Shown here: in pieces, positions 10,073-19,409 of the stretch
How the letters are laid out: every line of letters begins with the position of its first letter
How positions within the stretch are numbered: the first letter of the stretch is position 1
From: Hoeflea sp. BAL378
Lineage (GTDB): Bacteria; Pseudomonadota; Alphaproteobacteria; Rhizobiales; Rhizobiaceae
DNA length: 64,000 nt
NCBI RefSeq assembly: GCF_000759435.1
Contig: NZ_JRJG01000029.1
Coordinates: 1-64,000, forward strand
Direction: 5' to 3'
Program-made: the position numbers and the translations under genes
The notes under the pieces: generated by a model
The model's input: the letters and a program-made list of their open reading frames with translations, nothing else
The model's database searches: none
What the model was told of the DNA's origin: nothing

Positions 10073-10534
10073 ATGAAGGAAATTGACCGCATCGATCGAA
10101 AGATCCTTCGCGCCATGCAGGACGACGGACGGCTGAGCAATCTCGAGCTGGCGGAGAAGATCAGCCTGTCGCCGACCGCCACCGCCGAGCGTCTCAAGCG
10201 CCTCAACCGCGACGGCTACATCACAGGCTACACTGCCCGGCTCTCGCCCGAAAGGCTTGACCGCGGAATGCTTGTCTTCGTCGAGGTCAAGCTCGACCGG
10301 ACGACACCGGACGTCTTCGACGCCTTTTCCCAGGCGGTTCAGAAATCCGATGACGTGATGGAATGCCACATGGTGGCCGGCGGCTTCGATTACCTGGTCA
10401 AGGCGCGCGTCAAGGGAATGGAAGCCTACCGGACCTTCCTCTCCGACGTGATCCTGTCCCTGCCCGGCGTGCGCGAAACCCACACCTATCCGGTCATGGA
10501 AGAGGTCAAGAATACGGGAAAACTTCCGGTGTAA
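10073..10534 (+). CDS. putR: Lrp/AsnC-family regulator, PutR-type
   Basis: The N-terminus IDRKILRAMQDDGRLSN with LSPTATAERLKRL is the Lrp/AsnC winged helix (about residues 5-65). The C-terminal part (about 70-145) is the RAM ligand-binding domain, with VMECHMVAGGFDYLVKARVK. The 153-residue length is normal. ATG at 10073 has GGAGAA eight bases upstream; ATGs at 9998 and 10052 are in frame but worse placed. Divergent orientation to putA identifies it as the probable proline-responsive activator. Confidence 0.85.
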   Translation: MKEIDRIDRKILRAMQDDGRLSNLELAEKISLSPTATAERLKRLNRDGYITGYTARLSPERLDRGMLVFVEVKLDRTTPDVFDAFSQAVQKSDDVMECHMVAGGFDYLVKARVKGMEAYRTFLSDVILSLPGVRETHTYPVMEEVKNTGKLPV

Positions 10535-10681
10535 TGTTTACAAGCACTTACCAATTCTGTGCGCGGCGGCGTCTTGCTTTTTGCTCCGTGACAGATTCAA
10601 GTGTGGCGCCCAGCAGTGAAAAAATCATGGGCTAAGGCCATGCTTTGGTTGGGGTCTGTTAAGAATGGCGGGTTGCGATTG

Positions 10682-11395
10682 ATGGAAGGCCCTTCAACTC
10701 TCATCAGCAGAGTGAATGCGATCAGGACCGAAACCGAACTCGCGGGTTTTCTGCGCGAACTGGCAGCGGATTTTGATTTCAAGGGCTTCATGGTGATCGA
10801 CATCCCGACGGCGGCCGACAGGAAACTCTCGCCCCGGATTGCGCTGTCGGACATGCCCTCCGGCTTCATCAAGGATTACGACGCCCTCGGGCTGCTGCAG
10901 AACTCGCCGATCTTCGCGCGCTTGCGCCATTCCACCGCGCCGGTGACGTGGAACCTCGAATCCGCCGGGCTCGGCCGGCCGGCGGAGGAAGCCGACCCCG
11001 CGCTCGAGCTTTTCAGCCGCCACGCCATTTCGCTCAGCGTCTACTATCCGGTGCACGGCGCCAACGGCCGGCGCGCCGTGGTGGGATTTGTCGGCAACCG
11101 GGCGGCCTTGCGCCACAGCGAGATGGGCGAACTGGGACTGTTCGTCATGCATGCCTATGACGTCTATTCAAAGCTGAAGGGCGAGGCGGAAATTTCGGCG
11201 GCCGCCCTGACCGCGCGCGAACTCGAGGTGCTGCACTGGGCGTCGAGCGGCAAGACCTCGATGGAAATCGCCGCAATCATTTCGCTGTCCGACCATACGG
11301 TCAATTCCTACATGAACAGCGCCATGCGCAAGCTCGACTGCGTCAACCGGACCCACCTCGTCGCCAAGGCGCTGCGGCTGCACCTCATCAGTTGA
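10682..11395 (+). CDS. LuxR-family regulator with autoinducer-binding-like domain
   Basis: The C-terminus (about residues 170-237) is a LuxR-type HTH: LTARELEVLHWASSGKTSMEIA then TVNSYMNSAMRKL. The N-terminal 160 residues align by pattern with the autoinducer-binding domain, including YDALGLLQNSPIF followed by APVTWNLES. In classical LuxR proteins the Asp-Pro at the NSP position contacts the acyl-homoserine lactone; here Asp is replaced by Ser. No luxI-type synthase is nearby, so it is a solo and may respond to another ligand. It could also be a VisN/VisR-like regulator. ATG at 10682 lacks a strong ribosome site. Confidence 0.75.
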   Translation: MEGPSTLISRVNAIRTETELAGFLRELAADFDFKGFMVIDIPTAADRKLSPRIALSDMPSGFIKDYDALGLLQNSPIFARLRHSTAPVTWNLESAGLGRPAEEADPALELFSRHAISLSVYYPVHGANGRRAVVGFVGNRAALRHSEMGELGLFVMHAYDVYSKLKGEAEISAAALTARELEVLHWASSGKTSMEIAAIISLSDHTVNSYMNSAMRKLDCVNRTHLVAKALRLHLIS

Positions 11396-11403
11396 TCCGG
11401 ACT

Positions 11404-11424
11404 GCCGCCCTTTCCGCGGGCGGC
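11404..11424 (+). terminator. Hairpin after LuxR gene
   Basis: GCCGCCC and GGGCGGC form a 7-bp GC stem with a 7-base loop a few bases after the stop of the LuxR-type gene. No T-run follows, so it is a weak terminator candidate. Confidence 0.35.
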
Positions 11425-11533
11425 AACGGTCCGCCGCGGAAGGCCGGCCCGTGGGGAGGCATCCCATCCGGCACCGTCCCGGGAGCATGCCGCAGCGACG
11501 GGCCAGCCTGGCCGGCCCGCTACCGGTCAGCGG

Positions 11534-12631
11534 TCAGCGGTCGAGAATGGCGCGGATTTCCACGAGGTTGGAGCGGAATCTCAGCACATAGAAGCCCATC
11601 GTCGCCAGGTGCGTCGGCATGATCCAGCCGCTTTCATTGCCGTTGGAGATGATCATCGGCTGGATCTTCAGCGCCGCGGACAATTGCACGTCCATGTCGT
11701 CCCACAACTGGCTCAGGTTGCGCTGGGCCACCACGTCGCGGAAATCCTCGCGGGTGGCTTTCAGGATCCCGTAATAGCCGTAGAGCTGGCCATAGGCGAA
11801 CCAGAACCGGTCGTCGGCGCGGGTGTCGAACCAGCCGGCGTTGAAGTTTTCCGAGCGGTCCCTGAGGATGGCGGAGGTCGATCCGACATCCGAGGCGATC
11901 CGGTCGAGGAACTGGACCAGATTGTCGGCGCGCGCGTCGTAGGTCGCCTGGCATTTGGCGAGCCGGTCGTTGAAAACCGTGAGATCGGTGATCGCCGAAC
12001 GGTAGAACGACGGCGTCGGCGTCTTCGGCCCGAACGGATTGACGCCGAAATACCAGGTGTATTCGTCAAACTGCAGCGCGCCGCGCGCGTCCTGCAAATT
12101 GCCGTCGACCTGGCTGGTGCCGCGCACGCGCCCCAGCGTGTCGACGAACTCGACGGTGGTGCGCCGGATCGCCTGGTTGACGCCGCGCTGGAACGCCGCC
12201 TTGTTGTCGAAGAACGGCGTGTGGTCCCACTCGATCCCGAACAGGCCGGCCTTGTACAGGATCATCGACGAGATCCAGGCGTTCTGGTTGACGTTGTAGT
12301 CGATCAGGTCCGCGGTGACCGCGACCATCGCCGAGGGCGCGCAGGTGCCGTCGGCCTGCTGGGTTCCGGGCGTGGTGGCATGGGTCTCGCGCGCGGCGGG
12401 ATAGGTCGGGTCGAAATTGGTCCAGACCTGGGTCTGCCAGAAGAAATAGCCGTACAGCCCGACGAAGACCAGCAGGATGCCGCCGACAATGGCCTTGAGC
12501 ATGAAGCCGCGTTGCCGGTACCAGCCGGCGACCGTGACGAAGGGCCACAGGATGGCCGCGACGACCATGCCGAAGCCGCGGCCGATGGCGTGGAAGATGC
12601 GCTCGAAAAATTCAATCACCGGGTCAAGCAT
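11534..12631 (-). CDS. DUF2333 family membrane protein
   Basis: The 365-residue protein has an N-terminal amphipathic or membrane-associated stretch (about 12-38) and one clear transmembrane helix (about 45-68, LKAIVGGILLVFVGLYGYF). A large, probably periplasmic, domain rich in Trp and Tyr follows. The sequence pattern fits DUF2333, a family of unknown function. Its start overlaps the end of the DUF6638 gene by 8 bases, so it is the last gene of a translationally coupled five-gene operon. It may anchor the soluble proteins of this operon at the inner membrane; that is inference. Confidence 0.8.
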   Translation of the reverse strand: MLDPVIEFFERIFHAIGRGFGMVVAAILWPFVTVAGWYRQRGFMLKAIVGGILLVFVGLYGYFFWQTQVWTNFDPTYPAARETHATTPGTQQADGTCAPSAMVAVTADLIDYNVNQNAWISSMILYKAGLFGIEWDHTPFFDNKAAFQRGVNQAIRRTTVEFVDTLGRVRGTSQVDGNLQDARGALQFDEYTWYFGVNPFGPKTPTPSFYRSAITDLTVFNDRLAKCQATYDARADNLVQFLDRIASDVGSTSAILRDRSENFNAGWFDTRADDRFWFAYGQLYGYYGILKATREDFRDVVAQRNLSQLWDDMDVQLSAALKIQPMIISNGNESGWIMPTHLATMGFYVLRFRSNLVEIRAILDR

Positions 12632-13925
12632 CCTCTTGGTATCCTTCCAGACCGTAAAGCCGCGCCCTGAACGCCGCCTTGTTATTCAGATAGGTGGTTC
12701 CGAGCACATCCACAACATGGCTGCGGTAGCTTTCGGAATAGCCTTCATAGGATTGGTAAAACCCCTGCTTGTCAAAGACAAAGCGGGTGACGAAATCGAA
12801 CGGCGCCAGCCGCGCCAGCAGCCGGTTGACGAGCCACTGATCGGGATGATCGGGAACCGCGCGGCAGAGCATCAGCCGGCGGTCGGCCCTGATTTCGCGC
12901 ATCTTCACCTGGCCGGTGGAGGCCACTTCGCGGATGGCCTCCTGCAGGAACGGATAGATCCCCTCCTCGGCGATCAGCGCGGCATTGCGGTGCATCCAGG
13001 TCTGCAGGAATACCCGGTCGGCGCCGGCGAGGTCCACGGACGGATCCGTGCGGCCGATCAGGTCGGCGATCGCCATGTCGGCGCGATGGACGAAGAAGCC
13101 CGAGGGCTCGACCCAGGAGGCGCGCGGCAGCTCGAGCCGCCCCGACTTGGACAGGTAGTCGAAGATGCGGGCGTGGTCGGCGCTGTCGATGTAGCTCACC
13201 TCCCAGGGGCGCGAACGCTTGAAGCCGGGCGCCTGGTGATCGCAGATCACGGTGGTGGTGCGGTCGTCGCGGAAGATGAACACGCCGCCGAAATGATTGG
13301 CCCAGTAGGACCGGTGCGCGAACACAAGCTGGTCCGGCACCAGCGCGTTCTGCCTGATGTCGCCGGTCTCCCGCGCCAGCTCGACCATGCGGTTGAGCAT
13401 GGCGTCGTCGCGCCAGGCGGTCTTCGAGGTCTGCAGCCGGTCCACCAGCCCGCGCAGCTCGGTGGCCTTGTCCAGCATGTTTTCCGCCGACATCACCCGG
13501 AAGCGGACCTCGTCGATCGACAGCAGGTCCTCGACCCCGGTGACGACGTCGACCGGCTCCTCGATCTCGCCATAGAGCGCGTCCTTGATCGTCACCGCGG
13601 AGACGGCGCGGCGGTTGCCGTCGAAGAATTCGTGCATCAGCCCGGCGGTGTTGGAGAACTGGGTGTGGACCACCGGCAGGTTCTCCTGCTCGGGCGTCAG
13701 GATGACGAAACGGCGGTTGACCCCGTTCGGGTCGAGATACTGCGCGTCGCCCAGCTCCTCGGCGATCTCGGGCGAAAACCCGGTCATGTCGATGCGGAAC
13801 GAGGCGAGCCCGGTTTCCGGCAGGCCGAAGGCCCGGAGCGCCTTGTTGTAGCGCGCGACCAGATGCGGCTCGTCGATGGTCAGCAGCCGGCCGTAGATCA
13901 GTTCGTTTTCGATGAGCCGCTTCAT
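12624..13925 (-). CDS. DUF6638 family protein
   Basis: A 433-residue soluble protein beginning MKRLIENELIYGRL. I associate it with DUF6638, a family of unknown role found next to the AAA ATPase described here. No catalytic motif stands out. The start overlaps the AAA ATPase stop by 4 bases (ATGA type), and the end overlaps the DUF2333 start by 8 bases, so it is made together with both. Partnership with the ATPase is inferred from this coupling. Confidence 0.75.
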   Translation of the reverse strand: MKRLIENELIYGRLLTIDEPHLVARYNKALRAFGLPETGLASFRIDMTGFSPEIAEELGDAQYLDPNGVNRRFVILTPEQENLPVVHTQFSNTAGLMHEFFDGNRRAVSAVTIKDALYGEIEEPVDVVTGVEDLLSIDEVRFRVMSAENMLDKATELRGLVDRLQTSKTAWRDDAMLNRMVELARETGDIRQNALVPDQLVFAHRSYWANHFGGVFIFRDDRTTTVICDHQAPGFKRSRPWEVSYIDSADHARIFDYLSKSGRLELPRASWVEPSGFFVHRADMAIADLIGRTDPSVDLAGADRVFLQTWMHRNAALIAEEGIYPFLQEAIREVASTGQVKMREIRADRRLMLCRAVPDHPDQWLVNRLLARLAPFDFVTRFVFDKQGFYQSYEGYSESYRSHVVDVLGTTYLNNKAAFRARLYGLEGYQEDA

Positions 13926-15838
13926 TGCTGCCAGCGCCCGTCCCGCTTCATCGCCTCGATCTCGCGGATGGCGCGTTCGCGCTGGCGTTCGCGGCGGATG
14001 ATGTCGTCGACGGCGGTGGCGTCGGAGCGGTCGGTGTAGCGGAATTCGGAATCGGCGTAGCGGTTGATTTCCTGCAACACCATCTCGATGGTGAAGGGCT
14101 TGCGAAGCTCCGAGATCATCGCGAGCTTCTCGTCATAGGGTTTGTGCATGAAGGCGCCGGCGGTCTCGAACCACGCGTCCGGCAGGTCGATGTCCATCGC
14201 CCGCATCTTGATCGCGTCGGTGATGTTCTTGATCGCCCGTCCGGTGAAGCGCGGCTCGGCGAGCTTGATCCGGTGCAGATAGGCGCCGATGTCGGCGATG
14301 GTCTTCACGCCGCCCTGCTCCTTCTCGAACGCCTCCCAGACCGACAGCAGCCCCTCCTCCTGCGGCCGGTCGTGGCCGTCATAGGAGCGGGCCACCGCCT
14401 TCTTGATCTCCTGGCTCGCGAACAGCTCGTGCGAACCGAGCGGGATCGCATGGTTCTTGCCCGCCAGCAGCGCGAAGACGTCGATATAGTCGTCGAGCGA
14501 TTGCGGCCCGTCAACCAGCCAGCGCGCGCCGGCGCGTTGTCTCAGCGCATCGTCGACATTCTCGGGATAGTTGGAGAACATGCCGAAGCTGCAGTTGCCC
14601 CTGACCACGGTGGAGGCGCCGGCGAAGGCTTCCATCAGCACGGCTGTGACTTCCTGCTGGCCGGCCGACGCCCGGTCGTCGGAGCGCTTGGCCGCGACCT
14701 GGTCGATGTCGTCGATGGTGCCGAAGCCGATGGCGCGCGGATTGAGCACGTTGTCGACGAAGGCCTTGCAGTTCTGCCCGGACTTGCCCTGGTAGGAGGA
14801 GATCTGGTCGACGCCGAAATTCTCGTAGTGGAACGGGTAGCCCGCCACCTGGCAGTAGTCGTTGATCAGCCCCGCCAGCATCTGTATCAGGATGGTCTTG
14901 CCGGTGCCCGGCGCGCCGTCGCCGATGAAGGTGAACAGGAAGCCGCCGAGGTCGACGAAGGGATTGAGCTGCCGGTCGAAATCATAGGCCACGATCATGC
15001 GCGCGAGCCGCATCGCCTGGTGCTTGGCGAGATGGTTGCCGATGATCTCGTTCGGCTTCTTGAACTGCATGACCAGCGGCTTGCGGCGCTGCCCCGGCGC
15101 CACGTCGAAGCCGTCCAGGGTGAAATTGTCGCTTTCTAGTCTGAGATGCGACTGGGCGAAGGCGCTGAGCGCCTCGAATCGGGCGCGGCGACTGATCAGA
15201 CCCTCGATCGCCACCCGCGCCAGGGCCCGCGCCCGCGAGGTCATCGCCGTTTCGTCCGGCGCGCCGAAGATCGCCTCGTCGAGCGCCGAGACGATCGATT
15301 TGAGCGCGTCCTGCGGCGTGTCGAACTGGACATCGGGCTCCCCGGTGTCGCCCGCCGGTTCGCTTTCGCCGTCAACCGTCTGCAGGATATAGGCCGCCAG
15401 CGTGAAGGCCGCGACATAGGCCGAGGCCGAAAGCAGCCGGCGGAAGCGCTCCGCCTCCTCGCCCTGCAGGGGCGCCCCCGCATTGCGCGCCTGCAGGCTC
15501 TCGAGATCGGTCTGCCGGCCGAACAGCTCCGCCACCGCGAGCGCCACGGCGATGCCGCGCCGGGTGCGGTAGAGCAGCGTGTGCTGGCGGATCGACAGCA
15601 TCGGGTCGTCGGCGCGGATCTGCTGGATGGTCTTGGCAAACTCGACCTCGCGCGTCCGCCGCAGGCCGCCGGTCGCCACCGTCGAGACGAAGCGCCGGTT
15701 GGTGCCCGCCAGCGGCGTCGACGACGCGCCGTCCTGCTTGGTCAGCACGATCACCCGCGTCACCATGCCCTGCGCCAGGCCCTGGTGGCGGGCAATGTCG
15801 TCCTCGGAAATCGTTGTCAGGCCGGTTGTCTGGCTCAT
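13922..15838 (-). CDS. AAA-family ATPase of a DUF operon
   Basis: The first 290 residues are helical and of unknown function. An AAA core follows, with Walker A GDGAPGTGKT (about residue 306), a Walker-B-like TIDDID (about 374), and a sensor/arginine-finger-like SNYPENVDDALRQRAGAR, similar in layout to FtsH or Cdc48 type modules. No zinc protease motif is present. ATG at 15838 sits five bases after the preceding stop and overlaps the next gene by four. It is probably a remodelling ATPase working with its operon partners; the substrate is unknown. Confidence 0.8.
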   Translation of the reverse strand: MSQTTGLTTISEDDIARHQGLAQGMVTRVIVLTKQDGASSTPLAGTNRRFVSTVATGGLRRTREVEFAKTIQQIRADDPMLSIRQHTLLYRTRRGIAVALAVAELFGRQTDLESLQARNAGAPLQGEEAERFRRLLSASAYVAAFTLAAYILQTVDGESEPAGDTGEPDVQFDTPQDALKSIVSALDEAIFGAPDETAMTSRARALARVAIEGLISRRARFEALSAFAQSHLRLESDNFTLDGFDVAPGQRRKPLVMQFKKPNEIIGNHLAKHQAMRLARMIVAYDFDRQLNPFVDLGGFLFTFIGDGAPGTGKTILIQMLAGLINDYCQVAGYPFHYENFGVDQISSYQGKSGQNCKAFVDNVLNPRAIGFGTIDDIDQVAAKRSDDRASAGQQEVTAVLMEAFAGASTVVRGNCSFGMFSNYPENVDDALRQRAGARWLVDGPQSLDDYIDVFALLAGKNHAIPLGSHELFASQEIKKAVARSYDGHDRPQEEGLLSVWEAFEKEQGGVKTIADIGAYLHRIKLAEPRFTGRAIKNITDAIKMRAMDIDLPDAWFETAGAFMHKPYDEKLAMISELRKPFTIEMVLQEINRYADSEFRYTDRSDATAVDDIIRRERQRERAIREIEAMKRDGRWQQ

Positions 15839-15842
15839 GATC

Positions 15843-16985
15843 TCATACCTCGCTGATGACCTGGTTGCCCGACACCACATGCACGGTGAAACCCGAAAAG
15901 ATGCTCTCGGCCTCGCCCGAGGCGTAGAGCGCCTGGTAGGCGTCGTGCGGAACGAGCGCGTGTTTCTGGTAGGCGCTCACGCCCTGGCGCGTCGCCTCCA
16001 GGTCGTCGGTGTCGATGTGGTAGATCTCGCGCGCCGGCGTCGAGCTCCACAGCCCGCGCTTGGCCGGGCTCTCGGACTTGGAGAAGACTTCCTGCATGGT
16101 CCAGGTCAGGAGCCACGCGTTCTCGTCCTTGCGCACCTTGGAGAGGATCGCCGAGATCTGGTCGCTGTTTTCCGTCACGCCGGCCGAATAGAACGGCCCC
16201 AGCACGAAGCGGCGAAGCTGCTTGGGATGCAGGAGCTCGAAATCGGCGTCGAGATTCTGGGCGATCGTCGCCGGCGATAGCGAATAGGCGCCGTTCTTCT
16301 CGACCGAAGCGTCGAAGGCGCGGGCGAATTCCGGGTTGAGCAGGCCGCCGACCGGCAGCGGGATCTCGACATCGGGATTGAGCTTGCCGTCCTTGACCAG
16401 CATCCGGGCGATGCCTTCGCTCGAATCCTCGATCGTCGCCATGTAGACCATAGGCAGCGTCTGCACGCCGTCGAACACGCCCCAGTGCACCACATAGAAC
16501 GGCCGGCCGTTCTTGGGGTTGATCGACACGCGGATGGTCTCGGGCAGGATGAACGGCGCGAACACCGCGTCCTCGCCGATCTCCTCGAGATAGAGCCGCT
16601 CGGCGATCTGCTCCTGGAGCGTCGCGGGGAATGCCTTGTGGCGCAGGATGAAATCGGCCATCTCCGCCTTCAGCGTGTCGACATCGGGGATCGCCGCCAG
16701 CCGCTCGGCCGCCGTCGCCCGGTCGTTTTCCAGCGTCAGCACGTTCTGGAACACCGGAAAGCCGCTGTCGGCCCGGCTGATGCGGAAGCGCTCCATGAAG
16801 CCGACCCGGTTTTCCCAGGCCGAGAACGTCGCCTCCAGCCGGTCGACATAGGGGATGATCACCTGGCCGATCAGGCCATGGGCGTAAAGCGGCGAGTCGG
16901 CGCCGGCGAGATGGACGCGCAGCCCCTGCAGCGCCGCGCGCATCGATCGGAAGTAAGCGCCGGCGGCGCCGGTGTCAGCGCGCAT
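15843..16985 (-). CDS. Hypothetical protein of the AAA/DUF operon
   Basis: A 380-residue protein that I do not recognise. It has no signal peptide or membrane helix. Features seen are a helical N-terminal third and a mixed C-terminal part with WGVFDGVQTLPMVYMATIED. GAGGA lies about eight bases before ATG 16985. It starts 29 bases after the coiled-coil gene and ends four bases before the AAA ATPase start, so it is part of the same transcript. Confidence 0.7.
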   Translation of the reverse strand: MRADTGAAGAYFRSMRAALQGLRVHLAGADSPLYAHGLIGQVIIPYVDRLEATFSAWENRVGFMERFRISRADSGFPVFQNVLTLENDRATAAERLAAIPDVDTLKAEMADFILRHKAFPATLQEQIAERLYLEEIGEDAVFAPFILPETIRVSINPKNGRPFYVVHWGVFDGVQTLPMVYMATIEDSSEGIARMLVKDGKLNPDVEIPLPVGGLLNPEFARAFDASVEKNGAYSLSPATIAQNLDADFELLHPKQLRRFVLGPFYSAGVTENSDQISAILSKVRKDENAWLLTWTMQEVFSKSESPAKRGLWSSTPAREIYHIDTDDLEATRQGVSAYQKHALVPHDAYQALYASGEAESIFSGFTVHVVSGNQVISEV

Positions 16986-17014
16986 GGCCGGTCCTCGGTC
17001 TCATCCCCACCGGC

Positions 17015-18103
17015 TTACGGTTTGACGTATTTGGCGGTGTTGTGCTTTTCGAGAACCTCGGCGAAGCGCCGGGCGAAGGCGTCGTCGGCCAACTGCTTGC
17101 GGCGCTGGATGTCCTGGGTGGAGAGCATGTTCTTCTCGTGCATTTCCAGAAGGTCGCCGATGTGCTTCTGCGCCGCGGCGCCGATGCCGGCCATGGTCTC
17201 TTCCGCCGCCGTGTCGACCCGGCTGCCGAGCGTGTTGATCTTGTGCGCCACGTCCTGCTGGGCGGCGGTCTTTAATGAATCCTCAAGCGCCTTGTAGAGG
17301 ACGATGCGCTGCTCGGTGTCGATGGTGAGCTTGTTGATCAGCGTGTTCTGCGCCGCGATCTGGTTGTTGAGCGAATCGACGAAGGTCTGGAACATCGAGG
17401 TGTAGCGCTCGAGCGTCTGGCTTTCGGCCAGGAGTTCCTGCTCCTTGGCCTGGCGCTCGTTGTATTCGGTGGCGAGCTTCGAGCGCTCGCTTTCGAGATT
17501 GGTGCGCGTCATCTGGTCGGTCGACGCTGCGATCTGGTTCTCGATGTCCATCAGCAGCGGATTGAGCTCCTCGATCCGCTTCTGCGTCGCCTCGAGATTG
17601 GCCATGGTCACCTTGCGCCGCTCGATCACCTTGATCAGGCTCGCCTCCGAGGTCTTGTAGCGGCTGTCGAGAATGTCCTTCTGGTCCTTGAGGATGCCGG
17701 TGATGGTGTCGGACTTCTTCAAAAGTTCCTGCAGGTTGCCCGACAGCGACATGTTCCTGACCCGGTCCGAGCGCATCCGCTGCGCCCGCGCCTTGGAGAA
17801 CATGCCGACGAAGCTCTCCATGCCGGAGAAGCCCTTCATGCTCTCGAACTCGGAGCCGAACACATTGGTCGCGTCCTCGAGCCCGATGATCAGGTCGGCG
17901 ATGTTGGTTTCCATCATCCGCTGCTGGCGCAGCACGTCCTGAATGCGGGCGTTCTCGATGTCGAACTGCGGATCGCCAAGCTGGGCGTCGGCCTCGGACA
18001 ATTTCTCCAGCATGCCGCTGGAGGCGTCGATCTTGGTGCGCATCTCCTCGACGACGCTGCGTGTCTTCTCGATTTCGGCGTCAAAACTCTTGATGTCGGC
18101 CAT
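17015..18103 (-). CDS. Long coiled-coil protein, first gene of the AAA/DUF operon
   Basis: The 362-residue sequence is almost entirely helical and rich in Glu, Gln, Lys and Leu, with heptad-like stretches at about residues 1-60 and 125-300 and no signal peptide. In overall shape it recalls TelA-type coiled-coil proteins of stress-response loci, but I cannot claim homology. It is the promoter-proximal gene of the five-gene operon. A scaffold or substrate adaptor for the AAA ATPase is an inference. GGGGAATT precedes the ATG. Confidence 0.7.
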   Translation of the reverse strand: MADIKSFDAEIEKTRSVVEEMRTKIDASSGMLEKLSEADAQLGDPQFDIENARIQDVLRQQRMMETNIADLIIGLEDATNVFGSEFESMKGFSGMESFVGMFSKARAQRMRSDRVRNMSLSGNLQELLKKSDTITGILKDQKDILDSRYKTSEASLIKVIERRKVTMANLEATQKRIEELNPLLMDIENQIAASTDQMTRTNLESERSKLATEYNERQAKEQELLAESQTLERYTSMFQTFVDSLNNQIAAQNTLINKLTIDTEQRIVLYKALEDSLKTAAQQDVAHKINTLGSRVDTAAEETMAGIGAAAQKHIGDLLEMHEKNMLSTQDIQRRKQLADDAFARRFAEVLEKHNTAKYVKP

Positions 18104-18246
18104 GTCCGAATTCCCCGTTTTTCCGCGCCCGCATTCCGGCGCACACTTGCCCTGCCGGCCAAACCCGACCCTGAAATGTTTGTACCACCGGATAGATGCC
18201 GCGCAAACATCCGGGCTCTACAAGTAGGTACGATCAAGCCAAAAAA

Positions 18247-18270
18247 AAGCCGTTCCCGAAGGAACGGCTT
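18247..18270 (-). terminator. Intrinsic terminator after cytochrome c gene
   Basis: Read on the minus strand, a perfect 10-bp stem (AAGCCGTTCC paired with GGAACGGCTT) closes a TTCG tetraloop and is followed by a run of eight T (18248 down to 18241). It lies about 24 bases beyond the stop of the cytochrome c gene. This is a textbook rho-independent terminator. Confidence 0.92.
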
Positions 18271-18293
18271 CTGGCGTCCGGATCGCGCGGAAA

Positions 18294-18692
18294 TCACTCG
18301 CCGGCGGCGGGGTCCTTAAGATAGGCGATCACGTCGGCGATATCCTCATCCTTCTTGAGGCCGACGAAGGTCATCTTGGTGCCCTTCACCACGCCCTTGG
18401 GGTCGTGCAGGTATTTCGTCAGTGCGGCTTCGTCCCACTTCGGCACCTCTGTCGCATGCGCGGTCATGGCCGGGGAATACTTGAAGTCCGCGATTGAAGC
18501 GACCGGACGGTCGATGATGCCGACCAGGTGCGGACCGATCTTGTTCTTCTCTTCCGTGGCCGTGTGGCATGCGGCGCACTTCTTGAAAACCTTGGCGCCG
18601 GCCACGGGATCGCCATCTGCGAACGCGGCGGTCGGAACCGAAAGGCAAGCCGCCAGAACGGCTCCAGAAAACAGGGAAATGGAAATGCGCAT
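18294..18692 (-). CDS. Periplasmic class I cytochrome c
   Basis: Residues 1-25 are a Sec signal peptide ending AAFA. The heme-binding motif is CAACH (about residues 40-44), and the distal ligand is the Met in GTKMTFVG (about 107). The 132-residue precursor matches small cytochrome c2/c550-type electron carriers of alphaproteobacteria that shuttle between the bc1 complex and terminal oxidases. It is a single gene with its own terminator. Confidence 0.93.
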   Translation of the reverse strand: MRISISLFSGAVLAACLSVPTAAFADGDPVAGAKVFKKCAACHTATEEKNKIGPHLVGIIDRPVASIADFKYSPAMTAHATEVPKWDEAALTKYLHDPKGVVKGTKMTFVGLKKDEDIADVIAYLKDPAAGE

Positions 18693-18818
18693 AGACAGTC
18701 TCCGTTCGATTGCAGGTGTATATTGTTATAGCGCAGGCCTTGGCGAGGGCAATGCGCACTTGGTAGGCAATTGGCCTCAATTTTCGCCGCGACATGAGCA
18801 TCAATGGCGATCATGTCG

Positions 18819-19409
18819 TTATTTTGTTGCCCCAAGGTTTACAACATCGTCCCAATGGCGGCGACAATACGACACATATCTCTCATTGCCGCCGACCTCG
18901 ATCTGCGCCCCTTCGCGGATCACCCTGCCCTCGTCGTCCATGCGAACCACCATGGTCGCCTTGCGTCCGCAATGGCAGATGGTGCGCACCTCGCGCAACT
19001 CGTCGGCGAGGGCGAGCAAGGCCTGCGAGCCCGGGAACAACTGGCCGCGGAAATCCGTGCGCAGGCCGTAGGTCATCACCGGCACCGACAGCCGGTCCGC
19101 CACCCGCGCCAGTTGCCAGACCTGCGCCTCGGTGAGGAACTGCGCCTCGTCGACGAAGGCGCAGGCGATCTCGCCTTCGGCCTGCAACGACCTGAGCGTC
19201 TCGAACAGATCGTCCTCCGGGCGGAACGGGATCGCCTCGCTGTCGAGCCCGATCCGCGAGGCGATGCGCCCCACGCCGCCGCGATCGTCGAAGGCGGCGA
19301 TGAACAGCACCGTGCGCATGCCGCGTTCGCGGTAATTGTAGGAAGCCTGCAACAGCAGCGTCGACTTGCCCGCATTCATGGTCGAATAGCTGAAATAGAG
19401 CTTTGCCAA
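18819..19409 (-). CDS. tdk: Thymidine kinase
   Basis: This enzyme phosphorylates thymidine to dTMP in pyrimidine salvage. Type II features are YSTMNAGKST (P-loop, about residues 8-17), FVDEAQFL (Walker B), YGLRTDFRGQLFPGS (lasso region) and a zinc ribbon with CHCGRKA and a later Cys in YVSYCRRHW. I placed the start at TTG 19409 because it gives the usual 196 residues and has GGAG upstream; the in-frame extension to 19661 is not family-like. Confidence 0.93.
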   Translation of the reverse strand: MAKLYFSYSTMNAGKSTLLLQASYNYRERGMRTVLFIAAFDDRGGVGRIASRIGLDSEAIPFRPEDDLFETLRSLQAEGEIACAFVDEAQFLTEAQVWQLARVADRLSVPVMTYGLRTDFRGQLFPGSQALLALADELREVRTICHCGRKATMVVRMDDEGRVIREGAQIEVGGNERYVSYCRRHWDDVVNLGATK

